This document shows, piece by piece, positions 41,388 through 49,944 of a stretch of 64,000 nt of DNA. Numbering within the stretch: the stretch's first letter is position 1; every line of letters starts with the position of its first letter. Source of the DNA: Gemmatimonadaceae bacterium (lineage in GTDB: Bacteria; Gemmatimonadota; Gemmatimonadetes; Gemmatimonadales; Gemmatimonadaceae). Where the stretch lies: contig JADZAN010000018.1 of NCBI GenBank assembly GCA_020852815.1, positions 62,001 to 126,000 on the forward strand, given 5' to 3'. A model generated the notes under the pieces. It saw only the letters and a list, made by a program, of their open reading frames with translations. It had not been told where the DNA came from and made no database searches. The position numbers and the translations under genes are program-made.

Positions 41388-41578
41388 GGAACACCTTGCC
41401 GGTTGAGGATGGGGCGATCCTGTGGTGGAAGCCGGTCGTTCCGCGTCACCCGAAAGGATGATCTTCGTCGTCGAGGGCGAAAATCATTCGAAAGTCGAGT
41501 GCCAGGTGCGCGGCCGCGAGCCCTCGCCCGACTTCATCGCAACAAACTCGCACACGGTCGTCACCGGTTGAAACCGGT

Positions 41579-42040
41579 TCACGGAATCAGGCGGGAGTCC
41601 TTTCCCAGCTGCACCGCCTGCGTTCGGCGCTTGGCCCCGAGCTTGTCGAACACCCGGCTCGTGTGCGTCTTCACGGTGTTCTCGCTCACGTGCACACGCT
41701 CGGCGATCTCCCGGTTGCTGAGCCCCTCGGCGATGAGTTCGAGGACCTCCAGCTCGCGCGGCGTGATCCCGAGCCGCGCCACCTCCGCTTCATTGCGCTC
41801 GAAGGTTGCCGGCGCCGGGACAACGACCTCCACCTCGCGTACCACCACCGTCTCCACCGCCACGGCAGGGCGGGTGAGTCGCCTGCCGAGCCAGATCCCC
41901 ACCGTCGCGAAGATCGTCGCCACGATCGCGCCGTAGATCTCGACCGAATGCGCCACGATGAGCCAGCGGTACTCTACCAGCTGCAACGCGGCGATGAGCG
42001 CCCCACCGAGGAGGCCGTAGAGGAGGATGAGCCGGCGCAT
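41579..42040 (-). CDS. Membrane-anchored LuxR-type transcriptional regulator
   Basis: A 153-residue protein from ATG 42040. Residues about 2-55 form two hydrophobic segments (RRLILLYGLLGGALIAALQL, EIYGAIVATIFATVGIWL); then a short Val-rich linker; then a GerE/LuxR helix-turn-helix, TPRELEVLELIAEGLSNREI followed by HVSENTVKTHTSRVFDKLGA. There is no receiver or ligand domain, so this is a one-component regulator that would act from the membrane. The DUF4199 gene follows on the same strand after 191 bases. A small inverted repeat, ACCGGT-TGAA-ACCGGT, lies at its stop (41563-41578). Confidence 0.9.
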   Translation of the reverse strand: MRRLILLYGLLGGALIAALQLVEYRWLIVAHSVEIYGAIVATIFATVGIWLGRRLTRPAVAVETVVVREVEVVVPAPATFERNEAEVARLGITPRELEVLELIAEGLSNREIAERVHVSENTVKTHTSRVFDKLGAKRRTQAVQLGKDSRLIP

Positions 42041-42102
42041 GAGACGAGCGCCTGTCACGCCGCGTGGTTGCCCGTGTCGGGCGCGGGTCCTGGCATCGCC
42101 GC

Positions 42103-43686
42103 CTAACGTTCCAGTTTGAATCCGCTGTCCACCGCCGGGCGCGCGGGTGCGTTGGCCGCGTACCATCCGGTGAGGTACATCCACTGCGTCATGCGCAGGA
42201 GCTTCGCGTAGTCGATGCGCTCGGGGATGTCGAAGGCTGTGTGATAGTCGGGGTGCAGGTTCGTCGTGTACATCAGCGCCGGCACGCCAAGCCTCGCGTA
42301 TGGCAGATGGTCGCTGCGGAAGTACCATCCCTCTGGATGCGTGGGGCGATCCCAGAGCGTATCGATCACGAACTTCCCCGTCTTCGCATTGGCAGCGAGC
42401 GCCCAGTTCACCAGGTCATTCGACCCGCGATGCGGCGGCTGCGCGCCAAGCAGTGCGGCGGTGTCGGGGTGATTGCGCCCGATCATGTCGCCATTGAGCA
42501 CGGCGACGATCTGCGAGATCGGCACGACGGGATGCGCCGAGTGATAGCGCGACCCCAGCAGCCCCCGTTCCTCGGAGCCGTGGTGAACCCAAAGCACGGA
42601 ACGTCTGGGGCGCTGGGCGACCATCGCCCGCGCCGCCGCGAACTCGGCCACCGACACCGAGGCGTTGTCGTCGGCGCCGGCGAGCACCGAGTCCTGCCCC
42701 TCGAGCAGTCGCACGCCGTTGGCGTCCTGGTGCGAGCTGTAGAGCACCCACTCGTCGCGCAACGTGGGGTCGGTCCCGCGCAGCCCGCCGATCACGTTTA
42801 CGGACGGGACCTCGAAGCGCTCGAGACGGATGGAGAGCGCAACCGTGGGCTGCTGGCGGAGCATGTCACCCATTGCCGCGCGTACGAGGAACGATGGCGT
42901 GGGTCCAACTCCCGGCTGGGGGAGTGGTGCGATGCGATCCGAAGCGCCAGCGGCGCGCGGCGTCGCATGATCGACGTCGTAGCTCCCTCGTGCCCGCTGC
43001 ACCGAGATCGCATCGAAGGCGGCGTCCACCGAGTCGCCCGCCACGATGAGGATCGCCGCTGCCCCGCGACGCGCCAGCGTGCGCGTCGTTGCCTGCACCG
43101 CCGCCTCGGCGTAGCGCACGCGTGTGGGGTAACTCGTCGAGCGCACCGATGCTGGAGGCGGCGTCACGACGGGGGTCGCCACGATGCGCCCGCGTACGTC
43201 GACGGTGGTGTCGGCGGCGTCGGCCAGCCAGAGCACGGTGCCCGCAGCTTCGAGCGGGGCGACCGTGTTGGCCACGATCTCCCCAAAGACCGGCAGCGAC
43301 CGCCCGCCGATCGTCGCCGTGCTTGCCGTGGGGGACACGCGCGTACGCACGATGTTGAACCACTGGAACCAGCTCCCGTTCTCTCCCATCGGCTTGAGTC
43401 CGATGCGGGCGTACTGTTCGGCGACCCATATCGAGGCGCGCATCTCGTCGAGCGATCCGCCTTCGCGCCCGCGCATCTCCGGCGAGGCCATGGCGAAGAG
43501 GTCGCGCTTGAGGTCGGCTTCGCGGAGCGCGTTCCACGCGCGCGGGCGTGGCGCCGGCACCGGCGGCGCGGTCGGCGCTTGCGCCTGAAGCGCGGAGGCG
43601 AGGGAGCCAGACAGCGTGCCGGCGCACGCGGCGAGGATGAATGCCGCGCGGCGGGCACGGCGCGAGGTCGGAGAGTGGCGAGTCAT
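42103..43686 (-). CDS. Secreted M28-family zinc peptidase
   Basis: A 527-residue exported peptidase with a signal peptide ending near LASALQAQA. It carries the M28 zinc-ligand order: His in YSSHQDANGV, bridging Asp in AGADDNASVS, Glu pair in HHGSEERGLLGS, Asp in VLNGDMIG, and final His in DYHTAFDIPER. A PA-like insert (residues about 120-250) precedes the metal domain. Members are aminopeptidases or related amide hydrolases acting outside the cytoplasm. The stop codon TAG is supplied by the GCCTAACG at 42101. It is divergent from the glycosidase-like lipoprotein gene; 278 non-coding bases between them show no other feature. Confidence 0.93.
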   Translation of the reverse strand: MTRHSPTSRRARRAAFILAACAGTLSGSLASALQAQAPTAPPVPAPRPRAWNALREADLKRDLFAMASPEMRGREGGSLDEMRASIWVAEQYARIGLKPMGENGSWFQWFNIVRTRVSPTASTATIGGRSLPVFGEIVANTVAPLEAAGTVLWLADAADTTVDVRGRIVATPVVTPPPASVRSTSYPTRVRYAEAAVQATTRTLARRGAAAILIVAGDSVDAAFDAISVQRARGSYDVDHATPRAAGASDRIAPLPQPGVGPTPSFLVRAAMGDMLRQQPTVALSIRLERFEVPSVNVIGGLRGTDPTLRDEWVLYSSHQDANGVRLLEGQDSVLAGADDNASVSVAEFAAARAMVAQRPRRSVLWVHHGSEERGLLGSRYHSAHPVVPISQIVAVLNGDMIGRNHPDTAALLGAQPPHRGSNDLVNWALAANAKTGKFVIDTLWDRPTHPEGWYFRSDHLPYARLGVPALMYTTNLHPDYHTAFDIPERIDYAKLLRMTQWMYLTGWYAANAPARPAVDSGFKLER

Positions 43687-43964
43687 GAGGGGTAATCAAT
43701 GCCGTCGACCGAATGGCGCCAGAGGAGCGCGGAAATCGCCAGGCGCCCGGTGCGCGCCCGCAGCTCCGGTTGGTCGAGAAGCCGCCCCGACGGCTCGCGC
43801 CGAGCCATGGCACGTGTAGCTTCCCGGCGGCCATGCACAGGCGGTCCGCCAGGACAGCGAGTGTCCTGGACCAATGCGCGGTTGGGGAGGGTGGTAGGCA
43901 CTGTGGTCAACGTGGTGTTCGCGAAGGGCGCTCACGCGCGTGACGAGTTTCAGCTCCATGCTCA

Positions 43965-45467
43965 ATGCTGGTGCGCCGGTTCATGCGCGTCTCGCTCAGG
44001 TTGCCGCTGGCGGCGGCACTTGCTGTGTTGCAGGCCTGCCGCCCGTCGCACGAGACGTCGCGCGCCGGGAGTGACGCGGCGCGCGACGCCTCGCCGCAGC
44101 GCACCGGTACCACGCTCACCACCTCCGACACCGCGCTCGCCACCATCTGGGAGTGGGCGCGCGACAAGTCGAACGGATACGTGGGCGACGACGCCGATCC
44201 TGTCGGTCCGTGGTACGAGGCGGCGCTCCCCGGGCGCGAGGCCTTCTGCGTGCGCGACGTGTCGCACCAGAGCATTGGCGCGGAGATCCTCGGACACTCG
44301 CGGCAGAACCTCAACATGCTCCGCCGTTTTGTCGAGAACATCGCCGAGTCGAGGGACTACTGCACCTACTGGGAGATTGACCGAAGGAACAGGCCCGCCC
44401 CGGTGGACTACGCCTCGGATGACGACTTCTGGTACAACCTCAATGCCAACTTCGACATCATCGACGCGAGCTACAGGCTCTACCAGTGGACCGGGAACCG
44501 GACGTACCTCGAGGACCCGGCCTTCGACCGCTTCTTTCGGCTGACGTTGAAGGAGTACATCGAGCGTTGGCAGCTGCAACCCGACCGCATCATGCATCGC
44601 CCCGCCTTTCCCAATCTGCGGCCGGGAACGGTGAAGTACCGCAAGGCGCGCGGCATTCCCTCCTATGACGAGCAGCAGGACAGCCTCGTGTTGGGGAGCG
44701 ACCTGCTGGGGATGATCCTGAATGGCTTCACGACCTATGCGCGCATCCTGGCCGCGAGAGGCGACAGCGCGGCGGGCACCCCCTACCTCGCGGAAGCTGC
44801 GCACTACAAGCAGCTCCTCGACGAACGCTGGTGGGACGAGCGCACGCAACTGTATCACGACTTTCTCCGCGCCAATGGCACCTTCACCCCTGGCGCCGCC
44901 AGCGGGAGCGACTTCCTCCTCTGGTACGGCGTCGTCGACGACCCCGCGCGCATTCGGCGCGCGCTGGCCGCGCTGCGCAATGCGCAGGTGGAAGTGCTCT
45001 CCTATCTCCCGATGCTCTTCTACCGTTACGGTGAGGACTCGGCGGCCTACTACTTCCTGCGTCGCCTTCACGCCGACCCGCGCCGCGACTATCCCGAGGC
45101 GTCGAGCGGGGCGGTGGAGGGGATCGTGCGCGGCCTGCTCGGGGTGGAGCCGTCGGCGCGCGATAACCGGATCGTGACTCTTCCGCACCTCACGCCGGCG
45201 ACGGCGTGGGCGGCGGCGACCGGCGTGCCGACCTTCGCCGGCCCGGTCTCCGTCCGGCACGACGGCCTAACGAGCACCACCTTCATGCACAACGGGGCGC
45301 GCGCCGTGACGTGGCGCGCGGCCTTTCCGGGCACGGCGCGCGCGATCGTCGTCGACGGACGTCGCGTGACGGCAACCGCGGGGAGCGACGCCGTCGGTCA
45401 TCCGTTCGTGTGGGTGGATGTGGAGGTGGCGCCAGGGCGTGAGATTCGCGCCACCGCCGTTTCCTAA
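43965..45467 (+). CDS. Lipoprotein with predicted (alpha/alpha)6 six-hairpin glycosidase-like fold
   Basis: A 500-residue protein; ATG 43965 or 43983 both give a leader ending in LAVLQAC. The body is helical with aromatic-rich loops: IWEWARDKSNGYVGDD, PWYEAALPGREAFCVRD, HQSIGAEILGHSRQN, NLNANFDIIDASYRLYQWTG, SGSDFLLWYGVVDD, FYRYGEDSAAYYFLRRL, RDYPEASSGAVEGIVRGLLG. This pattern suits clan GH-G/L-like six-hairpin glycosidases, and Asp/Glu residues in the first loops could be catalytic, but I cannot name the family. A short beta domain ends the protein. The TAA stop lies in TCCTAACG shared with the convergent gene. Confidence 0.72.
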   Translation: MLVRRFMRVSLRLPLAAALAVLQACRPSHETSRAGSDAARDASPQRTGTTLTTSDTALATIWEWARDKSNGYVGDDADPVGPWYEAALPGREAFCVRDVSHQSIGAEILGHSRQNLNMLRRFVENIAESRDYCTYWEIDRRNRPAPVDYASDDDFWYNLNANFDIIDASYRLYQWTGNRTYLEDPAFDRFFRLTLKEYIERWQLQPDRIMHRPAFPNLRPGTVKYRKARGIPSYDEQQDSLVLGSDLLGMILNGFTTYARILAARGDSAAGTPYLAEAAHYKQLLDERWWDERTQLYHDFLRANGTFTPGAASGSDFLLWYGVVDDPARIRRALAALRNAQVEVLSYLPMLFYRYGEDSAAYYFLRRLHADPRRDYPEASSGAVEGIVRGLLGVEPSARDNRIVTLPHLTPATAWAAATGVPTFAGPVSVRHDGLTSTTFMHNGARAVTWRAAFPGTARAIVVDGRRVTATAGSDAVGHPFVWVDVEVAPGREIRATAVS

Positions 45468-45469
45468 CG
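45462..45469. repeat. TCCTAACG near-octamer providing stops of both convergent genes
   Basis: TAA at 45465-45467 ends the + strand lipoprotein gene and TAG at 45466-45464 on the - strand ends the plug-protein gene. The genes overlap here by four bases. This mirrors the site at 35402-35409 with the motif inverted. Confidence 0.88.
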
Positions 45470-47959
45470 CCGACGCGTCCAGATCACCACGGTGCCGCAC
45501 GCGGCGCTGGGGCCGTTGAACTCGTTGGGCGTCTCCGAGGCGCCGCGATACACCTCGATTGCCGCGATGTCGAGCGTGCCAAGCTGCTCGAAGTCGAAGG
45601 CCTCGCCCTGCATCCCGCTCGCGCGGCTCCCGTCGATGAAGACTTGCGCGAAGCACGGTTGCATCTGGCCTTTCCCTAGCGAACGGAAGCGTCGCGTGGC
45701 AATGCCATAACCGGCGCTCATCGTCCCGCGATAGAGCGGGACCACCTCCAGCCCCGGGACCTTGGCCACGATCACGTTCGTCAGCGACCCCTGTCCGCGC
45801 CGGGCGTTCATCTCCTCAGGGCCGAGGAAGACGCCAAAGCCCGCCGTGCGCCTGGCGGCGAACGCGCCTCCCGCAATCTCCATCGCCTCGGACTGTCCTT
45901 CCACCACCACGGCGGAGAGTCGCTGCGCCGCGCGCGTGAGCCGGATGTCGAGCGGCGGTGGAGCGGCGCTCCCCACCACCACGACTGTGCGCCGCGGCGC
46001 GAAGCCCAGTCGGCGCGCCGTGATCACGTGCACCCCGCGCGCGACGCCATCGAGGACGAAGCTCCCTTCGGCAGTCGTGCGAACCGTCGTCGACGAGTCG
46101 GCGTCGAGCTGCAACTCCACCTCGGCGAGCGGCACGGCGCTCGAGTCGCCCAGGCGCACCGTCCCCGTCAGGCGCACCGCTGCGGCGCGCTCCACCTGCT
46201 GCTGTGCCATCGTCACGCTTGCCGGCGCCGCACCCGCAACCGCAGCGATGCGCCCCGCGCTGTCGGCCGTCAGTTGCAAGACGGACAGCGTGGCACCCAG
46301 GGTCACCGGCCACGACCAGTCGTCCCCCCCGGCCCCGGCGCGGCGAAACGACACCGAGGCACGCGGCGGGACGGCGCAGATGCGGAAGACACCCAGGCTG
46401 TCGGTCGTGAAGTCGGCCACGAGCGTGCGGCCGCGCAACACACCGTTGGCTCCCTCGGTCGAGTACTCCATCCACCGGGCCTCGAGGGCGCGGAGGGCGG
46501 CGGCTCGTCCTCCCTCGACCACGAGCCCAACCAGCGACAGCGACTCGGCGTCGCGCCCGCGCCGAGCGGCGCACACGGCGGCACCCTGCGTGCGCGCGTC
46601 GGGGATAGCGAGTCGCAGCGGCGCGCCCGGCAGCTCGGCGACGCGGACCTCGACCTGGTGAAAGGCTGCCGTGGCCGTATCGGTCCCCGGCGACGTCACG
46701 CGCAGGCGATAGCGCCCTGGAATCACGGGCGCGATGGCGAAGGCGCCGTTGGCGTCGGTACGTGTGCGCAGCGACGTCCCGAGCAGCGATACCTCGGCCG
46801 AGGGAATCGCGCGCCCATCGGCGGCGATCACCTCGCCGAGCAGGCGCGCGAGTGGGGTGCCTGACGAGTCCTCGAACACCACCCCTCCCTCCTCCGACAC
46901 GGCGACCAGCGAGTCGTGCGTCTCCCCCGCCATCGGGCGCCCGCGCCAATCGGTCGTGCGCCCCGACTGGAGCATCACCGGCACGCGCAAGCGCCACTGC
47001 GACACGTACCAGGTGCCGTCGGAAGCGTGCGCGAAGCGGACGCTCCCGCCGAGCGAGTCCGACGCGGTTCCCACGGCTGTCAGTCGCGGATAGCCGAACG
47101 TGATGTCGCGCAGCTCGCGCGACGCGGCGTCGAGCCAGAAGACGCCAGCGATGCCGCGCGCCGTGAAGTCGCGCCGTGGCCAGAAGCGGAGCCCCAGGTG
47201 CGGCGCGCTTGCGGTCGAATCGCTGGTGGTGATCGCGAAGCAGTGCTGCCGGATGAAATCGCTGGCCATGACCGTCGCGGCGTCAGGGGCGAACAGCTCC
47301 AGCCCGCCGTCGTCGGTCTCGCGCACGAACCCCTCGCGAGCGAGCGTGGCTGCGGTGGCCGCGACGAATGGTGCGACCTGCCCACCGCGTTGCACCTGGC
47401 GCGATTCCGTGCGCAGCAGTCCACTCCCCGGCGCAAGCTCGCGACGGAAGCGCATGATCCCCGCGGCGCTCACCGCGGCCTCCGACAGTTGCGTCGCGCT
47501 CAATGCCGTCCATACGTCGCTCCACAGCGCCGCCCCGCCAGCTGCCAGCGCGTCCGGTGCGGTGCAATCACTTCGCTCGGCCACGCGCACCGCCGCCACC
47601 CGCACCACGTTGCGTGCCAGCTGAAAGTCGGTGCGTACTGTCTCACCGGCGTTGAGCATGACGGTGCGCTGCTGTCGCGCGAATCCGATCGCGCGCGCCG
47701 TCACCACGTACGCGCCGGGGCGCGGAGCCGCGAGTTCGTAGCGTCCGCTGACGTCTACGCGCGCTCGTCGGAAAGGATCGCCGCTGTCGCCGACTTGCAG
47801 CGATACCACGGCGCCGGCCAGCGGTCCGCCAGAGGCAGAGTCGGTCACCGTCCCGCGCGCCACCTGCGCCGCGAGGTCGGTGCGCGGCGCGAGCGTGAGC
47901 AGCGCCAACGCCGCCAGCGACGCCTGCGCCGCCAGCGACGCCAGCGCGCGCCTCGTCAT
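45464..47959 (-). CDS. Large carboxypeptidase-regulatory/TonB-plug-like secreted protein without barrel
   Basis: An 831-residue protein started at ATG 47959 (overlapping the preceding gene's TGA as ATGA) with a signal peptide ending in DLAAQ. Three carboxypeptidase-D regulatory-like beta domains are evident: near the N-terminus (ARGTVTDSASGGPLAGAVVS), mid-protein (LGEVIAADGRAIPSAEVSLLG) and late (LTGTVRLGDSSAVPLAEVEL). The end resembles a TonB-receptor plug (SLTNVIVAKVPGLEVVP, FIDGSRASGMQGEAF, IEVYRGASETPNEFN), but there is no room for the 22-strand barrel: it stops at VVIWTRRR. The family is common in Gemmatimonadota and its role is unknown, perhaps protein-protein contact at the outer membrane. 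Confidence 0.83.
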   Translation of the reverse strand: MTRRALASLAAQASLAALALLTLAPRTDLAAQVARGTVTDSASGGPLAGAVVSLQVGDSGDPFRRARVDVSGRYELAAPRPGAYVVTARAIGFARQQRTVMLNAGETVRTDFQLARNVVRVAAVRVAERSDCTAPDALAAGGAALWSDVWTALSATQLSEAAVSAAGIMRFRRELAPGSGLLRTESRQVQRGGQVAPFVAATAATLAREGFVRETDDGGLELFAPDAATVMASDFIRQHCFAITTSDSTASAPHLGLRFWPRRDFTARGIAGVFWLDAASRELRDITFGYPRLTAVGTASDSLGGSVRFAHASDGTWYVSQWRLRVPVMLQSGRTTDWRGRPMAGETHDSLVAVSEEGGVVFEDSSGTPLARLLGEVIAADGRAIPSAEVSLLGTSLRTRTDANGAFAIAPVIPGRYRLRVTSPGTDTATAAFHQVEVRVAELPGAPLRLAIPDARTQGAAVCAARRGRDAESLSLVGLVVEGGRAAALRALEARWMEYSTEGANGVLRGRTLVADFTTDSLGVFRICAVPPRASVSFRRAGAGGDDWSWPVTLGATLSVLQLTADSAGRIAAVAGAAPASVTMAQQQVERAAAVRLTGTVRLGDSSAVPLAEVELQLDADSSTTVRTTAEGSFVLDGVARGVHVITARRLGFAPRRTVVVVGSAAPPPLDIRLTRAAQRLSAVVVEGQSEAMEIAGGAFAARRTAGFGVFLGPEEMNARRGQGSLTNVIVAKVPGLEVVPLYRGTMSAGYGIATRRFRSLGKGQMQPCFAQVFIDGSRASGMQGEAFDFEQLGTLDIAAIEVYRGASETPNEFNGPSAACGTVVIWTRRR

Positions 47960-48471
47960 GCCACGGCGCACTTCTTCACGGTATCCCATGTGCGCGTCGT
48001 GACGTCGGTCCCGAACGTCTGTTCGATGAGCGCCATGAACACCGGCCCCCTGGGGTGCGCGACATACGCCGTGAACACTTCGCGATCCTGCATGCCGAGA
48101 ATGCTTGCCCCGTCGCGCTCGATCGGGAAGCGGAGCCGGCCAGTGAACGGCTCCCGCAGGAAGGTCACCACGCGCTTTGCACCTGGCGGTACGTCGAGCG
48201 TGGCGTAGGGATCGGCGTCGAGCAGCGCGCCGAGGAACTCCGACGGACGCAGGATGACCCGGAAGGAGCGACCGACGGTGGACTCCAGCGCCGACTCGAC
48301 CTTGCGCACGAGCGTTGCCTCGAGCGCCGCGCGCGTGCTGAAGGCGACGTTGCCGCTGGCCAGGACGGTGCGAACGTCACCGAAACCCGCGTGGTCCATC
48401 GCGGCGCGCAGCTGTGACATCGACAGGTTCTGCGGGCTCACCCCGCGGAGAAAGGCGACGTAGCGCGGCAT
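47956..48471 (-). CDS. DUF1697 family protein
   Basis: A 171-residue cytoplasmic protein: RYVAFLRGVSPQNLSMSQLRAA, then FGDVRTVLASGNVAFST, and RTWDTVKKCA at the end, which is the DUF1697 pattern. No activity is established for the family. Its TGA overlaps the ATG of the plug-like protein gene by four bases, an odd pairing of a cytoplasmic and an exported protein. Confidence 0.9.
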   Translation of the reverse strand: MPRYVAFLRGVSPQNLSMSQLRAAMDHAGFGDVRTVLASGNVAFSTRAALEATLVRKVESALESTVGRSFRVILRPSEFLGALLDADPYATLDVPPGAKRVVTFLREPFTGRLRFPIERDGASILGMQDREVFTAYVAHPRGPVFMALIEQTFGTDVTTRTWDTVKKCAVA

Positions 48472-48504
48472 GCCGGAGAAATGACAGCGTGGACGCGTGG
48501 TTCG

Positions 48505-49332
48505 CTACGGCGAGCGCGCGGGTGGGACGGGACGTGACGCGTCGCAGGTGAAGCACTCGAAGGCCAGGAAACGGATCGTCATCGCGATCGCCGCCGCGTC
48601 GTTCATCAGGAACGGGTGTGCGGCGCTGACCACCGCAAAGTCGCGCATCCCATCGAGACGCGCGTTGCGCACGGCGACCTTGCCGTCGTCCTCACCGGGG
48701 ATGATGAGCGACAGGATCCAGTTCACCGAGCGCGTTCCGGCAATCACGCCCACCGGAAAGCTCGCCGCTCCGAGCCGCCGTGGCGTGGCCGTGTCGGCGG
48801 TCCCCAACTCGCGCCCGGCCGGTCCATTGAGCATGCGAAACAGGCGCCAATCCCCCAGCGCGTCGACCACTTCGCTGCCGCGATTTGGGGGGCCGAGCAT
48901 CACCACGCGCCCGATGCGTGGCATCGCGCCGCTCGCCGCGAGCTGCCGCACGACGATTCCGCCCAGCGAGTGCGTGACGAAGTGCACGCGCGCGTCGGCC
49001 GGTGCGCACGCCGCGATGCGCGGGGCCACGTAGTCGCGGGCGAGCGTCGCGATGTCGTGTTCGCGCGATGGATAATCGATGTTGCATACGTGGTAGCCGG
49101 CGTTCGCCAGCGAGCGCGCCATGTGCTCCATTGACCCCGAGCTGCGCGCCAGTCCATGCAACAGCACGACGGTCTCGCCCGAGGCCGGCGCCTGCTCGGC
49201 CACGTGCACCGGGGCGCAGCCGGCGAGCGCCGCCGTCACCGCCAGTTGCAACACCGCCAGCGCACGCCGCGACCGCCGCCTGGATCTCGAGGCGATGAGC
49301 GGGTGCAGGGCGGCACTTGGGGTATGGCGCAT
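48505..49332 (-). CDS. Lipase-like alpha/beta hydrolase lipoprotein
   Basis: About 275 residues from ATG 49332; upstream frame extension lacks a leader. The signal ends in AVTAALAGC, a lipobox. The hydrolase core has ETVVLLHGLARSSGSMEHMA with the oxyanion HG, VHFVTHSLGGIVVRQLA carrying the nucleophile Ser in GxSxG form (HSLGG), and GPPNRGSEVVDAL. A late His in SAAHPFLMND could complete the triad. Resembles triacylglycerol-lipase/PGAP1-like esterases of the envelope. The downstream DUF1697 gene is 33 bases away on the same strand. Confidence 0.85.
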   Translation of the reverse strand: MRHTPSAALHPLIASRSRRRSRRALAVLQLAVTAALAGCAPVHVAEQAPASGETVVLLHGLARSSGSMEHMARSLANAGYHVCNIDYPSREHDIATLARDYVAPRIAACAPADARVHFVTHSLGGIVVRQLAASGAMPRIGRVVMLGPPNRGSEVVDALGDWRLFRMLNGPAGRELGTADTATPRRLGAASFPVGVIAGTRSVNWILSLIIPGEDDGKVAVRNARLDGMRDFAVVSAAHPFLMNDAAAIAMTIRFLAFECFTCDASRPVPPARSP

Positions 49333-49659
49333 GGGTATGTGGCGGGGTGTCACTCGATCACGATGCGAATGCCGGCGGGCGGGCGCAGGCACCCCGGAAA
49401 GCTAGCGTGGGGTGCGGGCTTGCACCTCCCCTGCGTGATTCCCGGGAGGGGTGCGCGCTGCGAGCAATCGTGGGCGCGCTCTTTTCGGAAGAGCTTTCAA
49501 CACGGAGGACACGGGGGGAAGTGCCACGGAGAGGTCCACCCCGAATCGGGGTGGGCTTCGGCGCCGAGCACTTCCCCTCCGTGCTCTCTACGGTGAATGA
49601 GCTCTTCAGTGTCTACCATCGCGCGCCCCAACACGGACGTGGGCGATAGACAGTCGCAG
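49333..49659. other. 327-base intergenic region with nested inverted repeats
   Basis: Between the lipase-like gene (starts 49332, - strand) and the end of the symporter operon (49660). No coding frame is convincing. The right half holds a palindromic element (49478-49607, listed separately). The left half shows no promoter I can defend. Confidence 0.7.
49478..49607. repeat. Palindromic element with GCTCTTC/GAAGAGC outer arms, possible REP or MITE remnant
   Basis: Outer arms GAAGAGC (49488-49494) and GCTCTTC (49601-49607) enclose middle arms CACGGGGGGAAGTG (49510-49523) and CACTTCCCCTCCGTG (49569-49583), and a core stem CCACCCCG-AAT-CGGGGTGG (49536-49554). At the left edge GCTCTT-TTCGG-AAGAGC (49478-49494) is a separate hairpin followed by TTT. 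The overall fold resembles intergenic repeat elements of the ACACGGAGGACACGG type found in many environmental genomes. No transposase or target duplication was found. Confidence 0.55.
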
Positions 49660-49944
49660 TCACCGCAGCTCATCGAGGTCCGCGACAGCGCTCACCCGCC
49701 ACGTTCTCTCCGCGAGCTGGGCCCTCGCCCACGATGCAATCGTGTCGCGGTCCTGATCCGTAAGCTGCGCCGACTCGGACATCAGGACATAACGGGGAAT
49801 GTCGCCGCCGCCGCTGCAGACGAGACCTGACTCTCCTGAGAAACGCCACAACGCCACCTCGAACTGTTGCCTGGACGCGTCGGGCGTCCCGGGTGGCCAC
49901 TCGATGGAGAGGATGATGCCGAGTGAGGGACAGGCGCCGCTCAT
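49660..49944 (-). CDS. 94-residue protein coupled to a sodium symporter
   Basis: ATG 49944 overlaps the symporter's TGA (ATGA). The sequence SGACPSLGIILSIEWPPGTP leads to QQFEVALWRFSGESGLVCSGG, RYVLMSESAQLTDQDRDTIA, and ends SWARAQLAERTWRVSAVADL. No leader or membrane segment; probably cytoplasmic. I do not recognise it. The coupling to the transporter suggests a dedicated role, possibly modulating it, but this is inference. Confidence 0.65.
   Translation of the reverse strand: MSGACPSLGIILSIEWPPGTPDASRQQFEVALWRFSGESGLVCSGGGDIPRYVLMSESAQLTDQDRDTIASWARAQLAERTWRVSAVADLDELR

Noticed and set aside
41563-41578. ACCGGT-TGAA-ACCGGT hairpin at the LuxR stop as a terminator
   Set aside because: Six-bp stem without a T tract; ACCGGT is itself palindromic, so the repeat may be incidental.
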